A stretch of DNA of 64,000 nucleotides from NCBI GenBank assembly GCA_041398025.1, contig JAWKVM010000014.1, positions 1-64,000 on the forward strand. The letters are read 5' to 3'. Each line of letters starts with the position of its first letter. Position 1 is the stretch's first letter. The notes beneath the pieces were generated by a model. The model was not told where the DNA came from and did no database searches. It saw only the letters and a list, made by a program, of their open reading frames with translations. Positions 1-8,140 of this stretch are shown in pieces. The DNA comes from JANQPX01 sp041398025 (GTDB lineage Bacteria > Pseudomonadota > Alphaproteobacteria > Geminicoccales > Geminicoccaceae). The position numbers and the translations under genes are program-made.

Positions 1-885
1 GCGGGCGTTGTTCATCATGGTGAACATCGCCTTCATGCCGCCCTGCTCCTCGCCGATCAGATAGCCGACGGCGCCTTCATTGTCGCCGAAGGACATGACG
101 CAGGTCGGGCTCGCATGGATGCCGAGCTTGTGTTCGAGGGACACTGGCCTCAAGTCATTGCGGTCCCCAGGGGACCCGTCCTCGTTCACCAGGAATTTCG
201 GCACGATGAACAGCGAGATGCCTTTGGTGCCGGCGGGCGCGCCCGGCGTCCGGGCGAGGACCATGTGGATCACGTTGTCGGTAAAGTCGTGGTCGCCGTA
301 AGTGATGAAAATCTTGGTGCCGGTGATGCGGTAGTGGTCGCCATCCTTCTCCGCCCTGGTCTTGAGCGCGCCGACATCGGTGCCGGCATGGGGCTCGGTC
401 AGGCACATGGTGCCGGTCCACTCGCCGCTCACCAGCTTTTCCAGATAGGTCGCCTGTTGCTCCTCCGTGCCGAACTTCAGCAGCAGTTCGATGCCTGCCT
501 GGGTCAGGAGCGGGCAGAGGCTGAACGCGGTGTTGGCGCTGTGCCACATCTCGGAGACGGCAGTGGAGATGGTCCAGGGGAGCCCCTGACCACCCCATTC
601 CTCGGGGAACGGGACGCCGTTCCATCCGCCTTCGATGAATTTTTCGTAGGCGTCCTTGAAGCCCTCGGGGGTGCGCACCACGCCGTTTTCGAGGCGCGCG
701 CCCTGCCGGTCCCCGACCGCGTTCAACGGGGCGAGCGCGCCGCTCGCGAATTTCCCCGCCTCCTCCAGCACCTGGCCGACCAGCTCGCGGTCCAGCTCCT
801 CATGGCCGGGCAGTGCCGCCAGACCCGCAATCATCGGATCGAGGATCGAGCGCATATGGTCGAGCGGCGGGTTGTAAGCGGTCAT
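1..885 (-). CDS. Acyl-CoA dehydrogenase (long FadE/DmdC-like type), 3' end cut by window edge
   Basis: Flavin-dependent acyl-CoA dehydrogenase, expected to make the alpha,beta double bond of an acyl-CoA in beta-oxidation or a related degradative route. An open frame of 295 codons runs without interruption from an ATG at 885 to the window edge. It shows the N-terminal helical domain with the EEWGGQGLPW motif and the FAD-binding strand motif GTMCLTEPHAGTDVG, and ends in TMMNNAR, just before the usual 'lavG' helix. The N-terminus starting MTAYNPPLDHMR matches the roughly 590-residue subfamily that includes 3-methylmercaptopropionyl-CoA dehydrogenases, but substrate cannot be told. The C-terminal domain with the catalytic Glu lies outside the window. 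A GGGGA Shine-Dalgarno lies about 8 bases upstream. It follows the FAD-linked oxidoreductase by 58 bp on the same strand, so the two may be co-transcribed. Confidence 0.9.
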   Translation of the reverse strand, partial: MTAYNPPLDHMRSILDPMIAGLAALPGHEELDRELVGQVLEEAGKFASGALAPLNAVGDRQGARLENGVVRTPEGFKDAYEKFIEGGWNGVPFPEEWGGQGLPWTISTAVSEMWHSANTAFSLCPLLTQAGIELLLKFGTEEQQATYLEKLVSGEWTGTMCLTEPHAGTDVGALKTRAEKDGDHYRITGTKIFITYGDHDFTDNVIHMVLARTPGAPAGTKGISLFIVPKFLVNEDGSPGDRNDLRPVSLEHKLGIHASPTCVMSFGDNEGAVGYLIGEEQGGMKAMFTMMNNAR

Positions 886-943
886 CACGTCATCCCCATT
901 GGCAGGTCGGGCGGCGGGCCCGGCGGCGGCGAAGGGCGGAGCG

Positions 944-2371
944 TCAGAGTATGGCGCCCGGATTAAGAATATTGTGCGGATCGAGCGCCGTCTTCAACCG
1001 TCGCATGAGTTCGAGGTCGAGGGCAGGCTTTCTGCGCGCGAGATCGTCGCGTTTCAGCCGGCCGATGCCATGCTCGGCGCTGATGCTGCCGCCAAGGCTC
1101 TCGACCAGGTCGAAGACCGCGGTCTGGACTTCGTCCTTCATCGCCCGAAAGGCGGCGCCGTCTCCACCCTCGGGCTGCAGAAAGTTGAAGTGGATATTGC
1201 CGTCGCCGATATGGCCGAAGGCGACGACCCGAATGCCGGGTATCCTTTTCTCGAACAGGCCCGATCCGCGCTCGATCAGCGCCGGCACCTCGATGATCGG
1301 CACCGAGACGTCGTGGCGCAGGACCACGCCCGCCTTGGCGAAGGCGTCGGTCGGATTCTCCCGGATCAGCCAGAGCGCCTGGCGCTGGGCCTCGCTGCTG
1401 GCGATGGTGCCGTCGGTGACGAGGCCACGCTCCATCGCATCAGCCAGCACCTTTTCCAGGCGCTCGCCGAGGCCGTCCTCGAGGGACCAGGCGGTCTCGA
1501 TCAGCACATGCCAGGGGGGCCGGGTCTCGAGCGGCTGGCGGCCGTCGGGCAGATAGTCGATCACGCGCTGCACGACGATGTCGCCCATCAGCTCGAAGGA
1601 GGAGATGGTGTCGCCCAGGCGCTCGCGGCAAAAGGCGAAGAGCTCGACCGCCTTTTTCGGGCTTTCCAGAGCGAGCCAGGCGGTTCTGACCTCGCGCGGC
1701 TTCGGGAACAGCCGGAGCACGGCCGCGGTGATCACGCCGAGCGTGCCCTCGGCGCCGACGAAGAGCTGCTTCAGGTCGTAGCCGGTATTGTCCTTGCGCA
1801 GCGCGCGCAGCCCGTTCCAGACCCGGCCGTCCGCCAGCACCACCTCCAGGCCGAGCACCAGATCGCGCGCCATGCCGTAGCGCAGCACGTTGACGCCGCC
1901 CGCATTGCTCGAGAGATTGCCGCCGATCTGGCAGGTGCCCTGGGCGCCGAGCGCCAGCGGAAACAGGCGATCGTGCTCGGACGCCGCCTGCTGCACACGC
2001 TCCAGCACCACGCCCGCCTCGACCGTGATCGTGTCGCCGACCGGATCGATCGTTCTGATCCGGTTCAGGCGGGACAGCGACAGGACGACGAGCCGGCCGC
2101 TGGCATCGGGGATGCCCGCCCACACGAGGCCGGTATTGCCGCCCTGGGGAACGACGGGAACGCGATTCTCGTGACAAAGCGCCAGGAGGGCGCTGACCTC
2201 GTCCACACTCGACGGCTTCAGCACCAGCGCCGTCCGCCCCCGGCCGATCCCCCAGGATTCCCGGCTGTGGGGTTCGACGCCCTCCTCATCGCTGCGCCAG
2301 CCGCGCGGGCCGGTGATCCGATCGACCGCATCGAGAAAACCGTCTGGATAAGGAGGCGAGGGCGCGTTCAT
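944..2371 (-). CDS. FAD-binding oxidoreductase, GlcD / D-2-hydroxyglutarate dehydrogenase-like
   Basis: Member of the FAD-linked (VAO/PCMH fold) 2-hydroxyacid dehydrogenases, 475 residues, which oxidise D-lactate, glycolate or D-2-hydroxyglutarate and pass electrons to the respiratory chain or a flavoprotein. The N-terminal half holds the FAD-binding segment (PQGGNTGLVWAG near residue 75; GTCQIGGNLSSNAGG near 145; FVGAEGTLGVIT near 195). The C-terminal half holds the metal/substrate motif HIGDGNIHFN and the closing EHGIGRLKR motif. Length and motif order fit D-2-hydroxyglutarate dehydrogenase homologues best, but the substrate is inferred only from family likeness. The start at 2371 has a close AGGAAG element. 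The acyl-CoA dehydrogenase follows in the same direction. Confidence 0.9.
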   Translation of the reverse strand: MNAPSPPYPDGFLDAVDRITGPRGWRSDEEGVEPHSRESWGIGRGRTALVLKPSSVDEVSALLALCHENRVPVVPQGGNTGLVWAGIPDASGRLVVLSLSRLNRIRTIDPVGDTITVEAGVVLERVQQAASEHDRLFPLALGAQGTCQIGGNLSSNAGGVNVLRYGMARDLVLGLEVVLADGRVWNGLRALRKDNTGYDLKQLFVGAEGTLGVITAAVLRLFPKPREVRTAWLALESPKKAVELFAFCRERLGDTISSFELMGDIVVQRVIDYLPDGRQPLETRPPWHVLIETAWSLEDGLGERLEKVLADAMERGLVTDGTIASSEAQRQALWLIRENPTDAFAKAGVVLRHDVSVPIIEVPALIERGSGLFEKRIPGIRVVAFGHIGDGNIHFNFLQPEGGDGAAFRAMKDEVQTAVFDLVESLGGSISAEHGIGRLKRDDLARRKPALDLELMRRLKTALDPHNILNPGAIL

Positions 2372-2443
2372 TCTTCCTACTTAAGACGCGGCGAGATCGG
2401 CGGCAACATGCCGATCGGTGTCAGCCGCGGGTTCCGAGTAGGC

Positions 2444-2464
2444 CCTTCGTCCTTCGACGGGCTC
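2444..2464. repeat. Possible remnant of a common CCTTCGACAGGCTC-type intergenic repeat
   Basis: The string CTTCGTCCTTCGACGGGCTC sits in the 490-bp spacer between the divergent oxidoreductase and hppA. It resembles one arm of the palindromic CCTTCGACAGGCTCAGG repeats scattered through many proteobacterial chromosomes. The second arm is not clearly present, so this is at most a half copy. The rest of the spacer (2372-2688) holds no gene that can be supported. Confidence 0.3.
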
Positions 2465-2688
2465 CGATCCTGCCTGAGAGGAGCATGTCAAACGCTTCCA
2501 TCAGTGATGATTTCCAAGAGTGCTGCCGGCCTCCCGTGCAAGACGCTGCGATCCCGTCGACCATTGCCCGGATCCCGAGGCGTTCGACCAAGAAAAGGCC
2601 CGACACGTCGGCAAATGCTTGGTCATTTGTCCCGTGATTTGCCGCGAATCGATCCGAATGAGGGAGAGTCAGGTGAGATTTTCAACCT

Positions 2689-2716
2689 TTGAAGATAAAG
2701 TGGCGCCAAATACAGT
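2689..2716 (+). promoter_or_regulatory. Candidate sigma70-type promoter for hppA
   Basis: TTGAAG (2689-2694), a 16-bp spacer and TACAGT (2711-2716) form a plausible -35/-10 pair in the locally AT-richer DNA before hppA. This would give a leader of about 140 nt. Only four of six bases match in each box, so it is a candidate. An AAGGA ribosome-binding site lies just before the hppA ATG at 2863. Confidence 0.35.
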
Positions 2717-2862
2717 ATTTTTCTGCGATTTCTGCGCGCAGGTGTCGCTCTTATCCACAGTTCGGGTTGCCAGCCGTGCCGTCTTCTTCTAGGTTGCGCG
2801 CGCTCCGCCGCCCCGCCTGGCGATTTCGCTGCGGAGCCTGATCTTCTCAAAAGGACAACGCG

Positions 2863-4959
2863 ATGCAGCCGGCTGACTGGTTTCTTTTTCTATTGGTATT
2901 GGCGTGCGGGGTCGTGGGCCTGGCCTACGGTGTGCTGACGCGCAACATGGTGCTTGCTCAGGCCTCGGGCAACGACCGCATGCGTGAAATCGCCGGCGCC
3001 ATCCAGGAAGGCGCGATGGCCTACCTCAATCGTCAATATATGACGATTGCCATGGTCGGCGCCGTGATCTTCCTGCTGCTCTGGGTCTTCCTCGGCTTTC
3101 ATGTCGGCGTCGGCTACCTGATCGGTGCCGTGCTCTCCGGCGTCGCCGGCTATATCGGCATGACCGTCTCGGTGCAGGCCAATGTCAGAACCGCGGAAGC
3201 CGCGACCAAGGGCCTGGCCACCGCGCTCGGCGTCGCCTTCAAGGCGGGCGCCGTCACCGGCATGCTGGTGGTGGCCCTCGGCCTTCTGGGCGTCGCCGTC
3301 TATTACGGCCTTCTCCTGATGTTCGGCCTCGAGCTGCGCGCCATCCTGGAAGCGCTGGTCGGCCTGTCCTTCGGCGCCTCGCTGATCTCGATCTTCGCCC
3401 GTCTCGGCGGTGGCATCTTCACCAAGGGCGCCGATGTCGGCGCTGACCTCGTCGGCAAGATCGAAGCCGGCATTCCCGAGGACGATCCGCGCAATCCGGC
3501 AGTGATCGCCGACAATGTCGGCGACAATGTCGGTGACTGCGCCGGCATGGCCGCCGATCTGTTCGAGACCTACGCCGTCACCGTGGTCGCGACCATGCTG
3601 CTCGGTGCCATCTTCTTCACCGAAGCGGACCAGGCCACGCTGATGCTGTTCCCGCTGATCATCGGCGGCGTCTGCCTGCTGGCCTCCGTGGTCGGCACCT
3701 ATTTCGTCAAGCTCGGCAGCTCCAACAACATCATGGCCGCCCTCTACAAGGGCTTCCTCGCGGCAGCCATTCTCTCGGCCGCAGCTCTCCTGCCGATCAC
3801 CCTGCTGTTCCTCGGCGGCGAATATAGTGGCGGCGGGGCGACCTTCAGCGCGTGGAACGTCTATGTCTGCACCTTGGTCGGTCTGGCGGTCACCGGTCTC
3901 CTGATTTGGATCACCGACTTCTACACCAACACGACGCACCGTCCGGTGAAGAAGATCGCCGAGGCCTCGACCACCGGCCATGCCACCAACATCATCGCCG
4001 GCCTCGCCGTGTCGATGGAAGCCTGCGCCATGCCGATCATCGTGATCTGCGGCGGCATTCTTGTGGCCTATCTCTCGGCCGGCCTCTACGGCATCGCGAT
4101 CGCCGCGACCACCATGCTGGCGCTCACCGGCCTGGTGGTTTCGCTCGACGCCTACGGTCCGGTGACCGACAACGCGGGCGGCATCGCCGAGATGTCCGAG
4201 CTGCCGCCGGAGGTGAGGAACACCACGGACGCGCTCGACGCGGTCGGCAACACCACCAAGGCCGTCACCAAGGGCTACGCCATCGGCTCGGCGGCGCTTG
4301 CGGCGCTCGTGCTGTTCGCGGCCTATGTCGAGGACCTCAAGCACTACTTCCCGGATCTGAACGTGACCTTCTCGCTGTCCGATCCCTATGTGCTGGTCGG
4401 TCTGTTCATCGGCGGCATGCTGCCTTACCTGTTCGGCGCGCTCGCCATGCAGGCGGTCGGCCGTTCCGCCAGTGCGATCGTCCATGAGGTGCGCCGGCAG
4501 TTCAAGGACATGCCCGGCATCATGGATCACACCGCCAAGCCGGAATACGGCAAGGCGGTCGACCTCCTGACCAAGGCGGCGATCAAGGAGATGATCGTGC
4601 CGTCGCTCCTGCCGGTGCTCGCCCCGGTGGTGGTCTATTTCGTGATCCGGCTGATCTCGGGCGACCAGGCCGCGGCCTTCTCGACCCTGGGCGCGATGCT
4701 GCTCGGCACCATCGTCACCGGCATCTTCGTCGCCATCAGCATGACGTCGGGCGGCGGTGCCTGGGACAATGCCAAGAAGTATATCGAGGACGGCAATCAC
4801 GGCGGCAAGGGCGGCGACGCTCACATGGCCTCGATCACCGGCGATACGGTCGGCGATCCCTACAAGGACACGGCCGGTCCCGCGATCAACCCGATGATCA
4901 AGATCATCAACATCGTCGCCCTTCTGATCCTGGCGGCGCTCGGCTCCGGCATGCACTGA
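2863..4959 (+). CDS. hppA: K+-independent proton-translocating membrane pyrophosphatase
   Basis: Integral membrane pyrophosphatase of 698 residues that couples hydrolysis of PPi to proton export across the inner membrane. The catalytic loop DNVGDNVGDCAGMAADLF begins near residue 217, and the matching C-terminal loop DTVGDPYKDTAGPAINP is present. About 15-16 hydrophobic segments can be read. The motif GNTTKAVTKG near residue 462 carries Lys (about position 466), where K+-dependent enzymes have Ala. By established family knowledge this marks the K+-independent H+-pumping class, as in Rhodospirillum rubrum. It is monocistronic, with its own candidate promoter and a strong terminator about 20 bp after the stop. 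Confidence 0.97.
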   Translation: MQPADWFLFLLVLACGVVGLAYGVLTRNMVLAQASGNDRMREIAGAIQEGAMAYLNRQYMTIAMVGAVIFLLLWVFLGFHVGVGYLIGAVLSGVAGYIGMTVSVQANVRTAEAATKGLATALGVAFKAGAVTGMLVVALGLLGVAVYYGLLLMFGLELRAILEALVGLSFGASLISIFARLGGGIFTKGADVGADLVGKIEAGIPEDDPRNPAVIADNVGDNVGDCAGMAADLFETYAVTVVATMLLGAIFFTEADQATLMLFPLIIGGVCLLASVVGTYFVKLGSSNNIMAALYKGFLAAAILSAAALLPITLLFLGGEYSGGGATFSAWNVYVCTLVGLAVTGLLIWITDFYTNTTHRPVKKIAEASTTGHATNIIAGLAVSMEACAMPIIVICGGILVAYLSAGLYGIAIAATTMLALTGLVVSLDAYGPVTDNAGGIAEMSELPPEVRNTTDALDAVGNTTKAVTKGYAIGSAALAALVLFAAYVEDLKHYFPDLNVTFSLSDPYVLVGLFIGGMLPYLFGALAMQAVGRSASAIVHEVRRQFKDMPGIMDHTAKPEYGKAVDLLTKAAIKEMIVPSLLPVLAPVVVYFVIRLISGDQAAAFSTLGAMLLGTIVTGIFVAISMTSGGGAWDNAKKYIEDGNHGGKGGDAHMASITGDTVGDPYKDTAGPAINPMIKIINIVALLILAALGSGMH

Positions 4960-4979
4960 GCTGCCTGATCGATGAACGG

Positions 4980-5007
4980 AAAAGGGAGGCTTCGGCCTCC
5001 CTTTTTT
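4980..5007 (+). terminator. Rho-independent terminator of hppA
   Basis: GGGAGGC (4984-4990), loop TTCG, GCCTCCC (4995-5001), followed directly by six T (5002-5007). The flanking A4/T4 can extend the stem. The stable UUCG tetraloop, perfect 7-bp stem and T tract just after the hppA stop make this a textbook intrinsic terminator. Confidence 0.93.
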
Positions 5008-5055
5008 CTTGGCCGTGAAGTGAGCCGGCCGAGCGAGCCATCATCTGCCGAACGG

Positions 5056-5526
5056 TCAATCGGCGAGGAAGGCGATGAGGCGTCCTGCAATCAATGCGCC
5101 GATCCAGCAGCTCATGGAAAGGAGGGCCGCCAGCCGCAGAACGGACGGACGGGCGTGTTCGAGAAGGGCGCCGTAGGTGGCGTGCATGACGATCGCCGAT
5201 GTCGCGCCGAGAAGGATCAGCGCCAGCTTCAGACGAAACACGCCGAGCGCTGCATACTCGACGGCGCGAGCCGAAAACAGCAGCAGCCCTGCCGTGACGG
5301 CCAGCATCAGACCGAAGGCGGCAAGCGGTGTCAGCACACGCACCAGCGTCCTCTGCTCCACGCTCGGCCAGGCACCGAGCAGACGGAGATCGAGCGGGAT
5401 GATCGCGCCGATGAGCAGTGCGATCCCGAGCACATGGCACGTATTGACCGCGGCATAGCTCCACCTTGAGAATCGGAGCGCCGTCGCCAGATCGGAAGCC
5501 TGGATGGCCGCCAGCAACGGCTCCAT
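5056..5526 (-). CDS. Small integral membrane protein, DUF6644/DUF2214-like
   Basis: A 156-residue, very hydrophobic protein with four likely transmembrane helices: around residues 22-45 (CHVLGIALLIGAIIPLDLRL), 64-86, 95-115 and 130-152. The CHVLGIALLIGAI stretch, with a His in the first helix, resembles the DUF6644 group of uncharacterised membrane proteins; I recognise it only by pattern. It starts two bases after the stop codon of the upstream DUF6152-like gene, so the two are very probably translated together. Function is unknown; the pairing suggests a periplasmic partner and a membrane partner of one small system. Confidence 0.8.
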   Translation of the reverse strand: MEPLLAAIQASDLATALRFSRWSYAAVNTCHVLGIALLIGAIIPLDLRLLGAWPSVEQRTLVRVLTPLAAFGLMLAVTAGLLLFSARAVEYAALGVFRLKLALILLGATSAIVMHATYGALLEHARPSVLRLAALLSMSCWIGALIAGRLIAFLAD

Positions 5527-5528
5527 GG

Positions 5529-5900
5529 TCAGTTGCGGTCGGGATAGAGGATGTATTCGCGCTCGCCGAGATAAAGGCGTTCGGCCTTCATCAGCCGGTC
5601 CTCGACATTGACGGATGGCTCGCCGATCACGCGAATCTCGACGCCCTCGGCCAGATCACCGTCCACCAGGCCCGCCCGCTCGTTGCGCCAGGGCTGCCCG
5701 ACCTCGACGGTCCAGACGTCGCCTTCTGCGTCGACCTCGAGCGTACCGTGCGGCATGCCAAGGCTCACCGTCTGGATGATGCCGATCAGCTCGATATTGT
5801 CACCCGTGGTCCAGCTCCAGCCATGATGCGCCCAGGCCGCAGGCACCGCCAGGCTGACGGCGGCGGCGCACGCCAGGACGAAGCTCTTGATCGATGTCAT
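5529..5900 (-). CDS. Exported DUF6152-like protein (AHHGW motif)
   Basis: A 123-residue secreted protein. The start at 5900 is fixed by a strong GAGGAGA Shine-Dalgarno and a Sec signal peptide (MTSIKSFVLACAAAVSLAVP, cleavage after AWA). The mature protein begins HHGWSW, the motif typical of DUF6152, followed by a small beta-rich domain (IELIGIIQTVSLGMPHGTL, DVWTVEVGQPWRNERAG). Family members are annotated only as unknown periplasmic proteins; the N-terminal His pair could bind a metal, which is inference. The open frame extends further upstream to 6134, but that part looks random. The gene overlaps nothing and is followed after 2 bases by the DUF6644-like membrane gene. Confidence 0.85.
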   Translation of the reverse strand: MTSIKSFVLACAAAVSLAVPAAWAHHGWSWTTGDNIELIGIIQTVSLGMPHGTLEVDAEGDVWTVEVGQPWRNERAGLVDGDLAEGVEIRVIGEPSVNVEDRLMKAERLYLGEREYILYPDRN

Positions 5901-6106
5901 CGTCGTCTCCTCAAATGCTGAAACTCTCCGCTCTGCAAGAGTATAGCTCGCCGGGGCGGCCTGGCGACAGCGTCGTCGGCACCGGCGTCCAGCGCGCCGC
6001 CTTTCCACAGCCCACGCTCGTATCTTCCCAAAGCGCCGTGCACGGGATAACGTTTGCACAGCAGGAAACGAGAAAAACCGCCCGGCGGACGTGAGGAGGC
6101 GTGAAC

Positions 6107-7414
6107 GTGGCAACCGATCTGGCGAAATACGCAAAGTCGGAAAAAATCCGGTATTTTCTGATCAGCTTCACCGACCTGTTCGGCGTGCAGCGTTCCAAGC
6201 TGGTGCCGGCGCAGGCGATCGGCGACATGCAGAAGGCCGGCGCCGGGTTCGCAGGCTTTGCCGCCCATCTCGACATGACACCCGCCCATCCCGACATGTT
6301 CGCCGTGCCCGATGCGGACAGCGTCATCCCGCTTCCCTGGAAGCCGGAGGTCGCCTGGGTCGCGAGCGATCTGGTGATGTCGGATCGGCCGGTCGGCCAT
6401 GCGCCGCGGGTGGTCTTGAAGAACGTCCTGGAAAAGGCCCAGGCCGCCGGCCTCCGCCAGATGACGGGCGTCGAGTGCGAATATTTCCTGATCCAGCCCG
6501 ACGGCAGCGCGATCTCCGATCCCGACGACCGCCAGGCCAAGCCCTGCTACGACCAGCAGGCGCTGATGCGCCGCTACGACGTGGTCAGCGAGATCTGCGA
6601 CCACATGATCGCGCTCGGCTGGGGGCCGTATCAGAACGACCATGAGGACGCGAACGGCCAGTTCGAGATGAACTGGGACTACAGCGACGCGCTGACCACC
6701 GCGGACCGTCACTGCTTCTTCAAGTTCATGGTCAAGTCTGTCGCCGAGGCCCACGGCCTGCGCGCCACTTTCATGCCCAAGCCGTTCGCCAACCTCACCG
6801 GCAATGGCTGCCACGTGCACGTCTCGGTCTGGGATAAGGCGGGCAGGAAGAATCTGTTCGACGACAAGAAGGACGAGCTCGGCATCTCGGCGCTCGGCTA
6901 TCAGTATCTGGGCGGCCTGATCAAGCGCGCGACGGCGCTCGCCGCGATCACCAACCCGACCGTCAACAGCTACAAGCGCATCAACGCGCCGCGCACCCTC
7001 TCGGGCGCCACCTGGTCCCCGAACACCGTGACCTGGAGCGGCAACAACCGCACCCACATGGTGCGCGTGCCCGACGCCGGCCGCTTCGAGGTCCGCCTCG
7101 CCGACGGTGCCGCCAATCCCTACCTGCTGCAGGCGGGCGTGCTCGCAGCCGGCCTCGAGGGCATCGAGACCAAGGCCGATCCCGGCAAGCGCCTCGACAT
7201 CGACATGTATGCGGAGGGCAACAAAGTGCGCGGCGCCCCGAAGCTGCCGCTCAACCTCCTGGACGCGCTTCGCCTGTTCGAGAAGGACAAGGTGCTGCGC
7301 TCAGCCCTCGGCGACGAGCTGGTCGACGCCTACGCCAAGCTCAAGCACGCCGAATGGCACGACTTCACCCGCCACCTCACCTCCTGGGAACGCGACCACA
7401 CCCTCGACTGCTGA
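6107..7414 (+). CDS. glnT: Type III glutamine synthetase (GlnT) or gamma-glutamylmethylamide synthetase
   Basis: Glutamine synthetase superfamily, 435 residues, of the rhizobial GlnT / type III glutamate-ammonia ligase group. It shows the N-terminal FTDLFGVQRSKLVPAQAI beta-grasp segment, the Glu-rich active-site block GVECEYFLIQ, the NGQFEMNW block, the GNGCHVHVSVWD motif and the NRTHMVRVP motif. It would make glutamine from glutamate, NH3 and ATP. The close relative GmaS uses methylamine; no N-methylglutamate synthase or dehydrogenase genes are nearby, so GlnT is preferred but not proved. Start choice: a GTG at 6101 is only one base from AGGAGG (6094-6099), while the GTG at 6107 has ideal 7-base spacing, so 6107 is taken. 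Confidence 0.88.
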   Translation: MATDLAKYAKSEKIRYFLISFTDLFGVQRSKLVPAQAIGDMQKAGAGFAGFAAHLDMTPAHPDMFAVPDADSVIPLPWKPEVAWVASDLVMSDRPVGHAPRVVLKNVLEKAQAAGLRQMTGVECEYFLIQPDGSAISDPDDRQAKPCYDQQALMRRYDVVSEICDHMIALGWGPYQNDHEDANGQFEMNWDYSDALTTADRHCFFKFMVKSVAEAHGLRATFMPKPFANLTGNGCHVHVSVWDKAGRKNLFDDKKDELGISALGYQYLGGLIKRATALAAITNPTVNSYKRINAPRTLSGATWSPNTVTWSGNNRTHMVRVPDAGRFEVRLADGAANPYLLQAGVLAAGLEGIETKADPGKRLDIDMYAEGNKVRGAPKLPLNLLDALRLFEKDKVLRSALGDELVDAYAKLKHAEWHDFTRHLTSWERDHTLDC

Positions 7415-7420
7415 CGGCAT

Positions 7421-7500
7421 GGTGGCGTGGCCACCTCATGGACTCGGACCGTCGGTGCCAGGCCCCACGGTATGCCGCCAGGTTTGGAGGCGTTGGCTCG
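7421..7500 (+). repeat. Dispersed 80-bp structured repeat, copy 1
   Basis: First of three gapless-alignable copies (others 19747-19826 minus, 49521-49600 plus). Hairpin 1 is GGTGGC-GTG-GCCACC (7421-7435), then the invariant CTCATGGACT. Hairpin 2 pairs ACCGT (7448-7452) with ACGGT (7467-7471), plus two inner G-C pairs around one mismatch. The conserved tail GTATGC..GCCAGGTTT follows. It begins six bases after the glutamine synthetase stop codon and in the same orientation. Base changes between copies keep both stems paired. I do not recognise the family. Confidence 0.75.
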
Positions 7501-7701
7501 TCACCAGCGATGACGTCGCACCGCCTCTGCCGGTGGATCGGGAAGTCCGTGCGCGTCCGCAAACCATCGACACCTGCCGTAGTCACAGCAAGCACCCAAG
7601 CCTGGACGCCCCAACGACCCGTCTCCCGCCAACACGCCACGTCACTTGCCCCGGCCGACCGCAGCCGACACCGTCAAGTCAACGCTGCAGGCCGCGCCTG
7701 C
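7501..7701. other. Spacer with no recognisable feature
   Basis: Between the repeat copy and the small minus-strand gene. I see no gene, terminator or conserved motif here; short open frames in it are not supported by a ribosome-binding site or by any recognisable protein pattern. Confidence 0.5.
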
Positions 7702-7944
7702 CTAGGCGGATTGGGCGAGGGGGGCGTGGCCGGCGATGATGCGGCTGACCATGTCCGAGGCGGCGCGGAAATTCCAGCTCGGCATGGCTTCGCGCAGGAC
7801 CACCACCGCGGCGTTGCGCGCTGCCATCTCGCCATGGCCGCCATTCTTGCAGTTCATGTACGTCTGAACGACGGATGCGATCAGACCTTGATCGATTGAC
7901 TTGAGGCTATGCTGTTGCTGATCAGTCGAAGGCTTCATAGTCAC
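7702..7944 (-). CDS. Hypothetical small protein (80 aa)
   Basis: A small soluble protein of 80 residues from a GTG at 7944 (GGGA element five bases upstream), or 78 residues from the ATG at 7938. It has a polar N-terminus (KPSTDQQQHSLKS) followed by two likely amphipathic helices (IDQGLIASVVQTYMNCK; ARNAAVVVLREAMPSWNF) and ends IIAGHAPLAQSA. The composition is protein-like rather than an obvious shadow: it is the only long frame here and is isolated from other genes. I do not recognise the family. It is flanked downstream by the repeat spacer and upstream by AT-richer DNA (7945-8140) that could carry its promoter. Confidence 0.5.
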   Translation of the reverse strand: MTMKPSTDQQQHSLKSIDQGLIASVVQTYMNCKNGGHGEMAARNAAVVVLREAMPSWNFRAASDMVSRIIAGHAPLAQSA

Positions 7945-8140
7945 GCAATTCCCATCAACGACGACTACCCGTCCAACACCCCTGCTGCATGGCTCACTTT
8001 CTCATGCAATGGTTAAAAAACGTTTAAGGTCGGAAGGTTGAGAGTCAAGTATCGAATTCCAACCATTTGGATTGTTTCAGCCTATGCGCCCCCCGCCTGT
8101 TGCCCCTCCGCCACGGCCCCGACGCGGGGCGGCGTTGACG

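Noticed and set aside
899..2692. 597-codon plus-strand frame opposite the FAD-linked oxidoreductase
   Set aside because: The minus-strand gene has all family motifs; the plus frame has none.
2890..4956. 688-codon open frame opposite hppA
   Set aside because: Antisense shadow with low-complexity His/Asp/Gly composition and no family motif.
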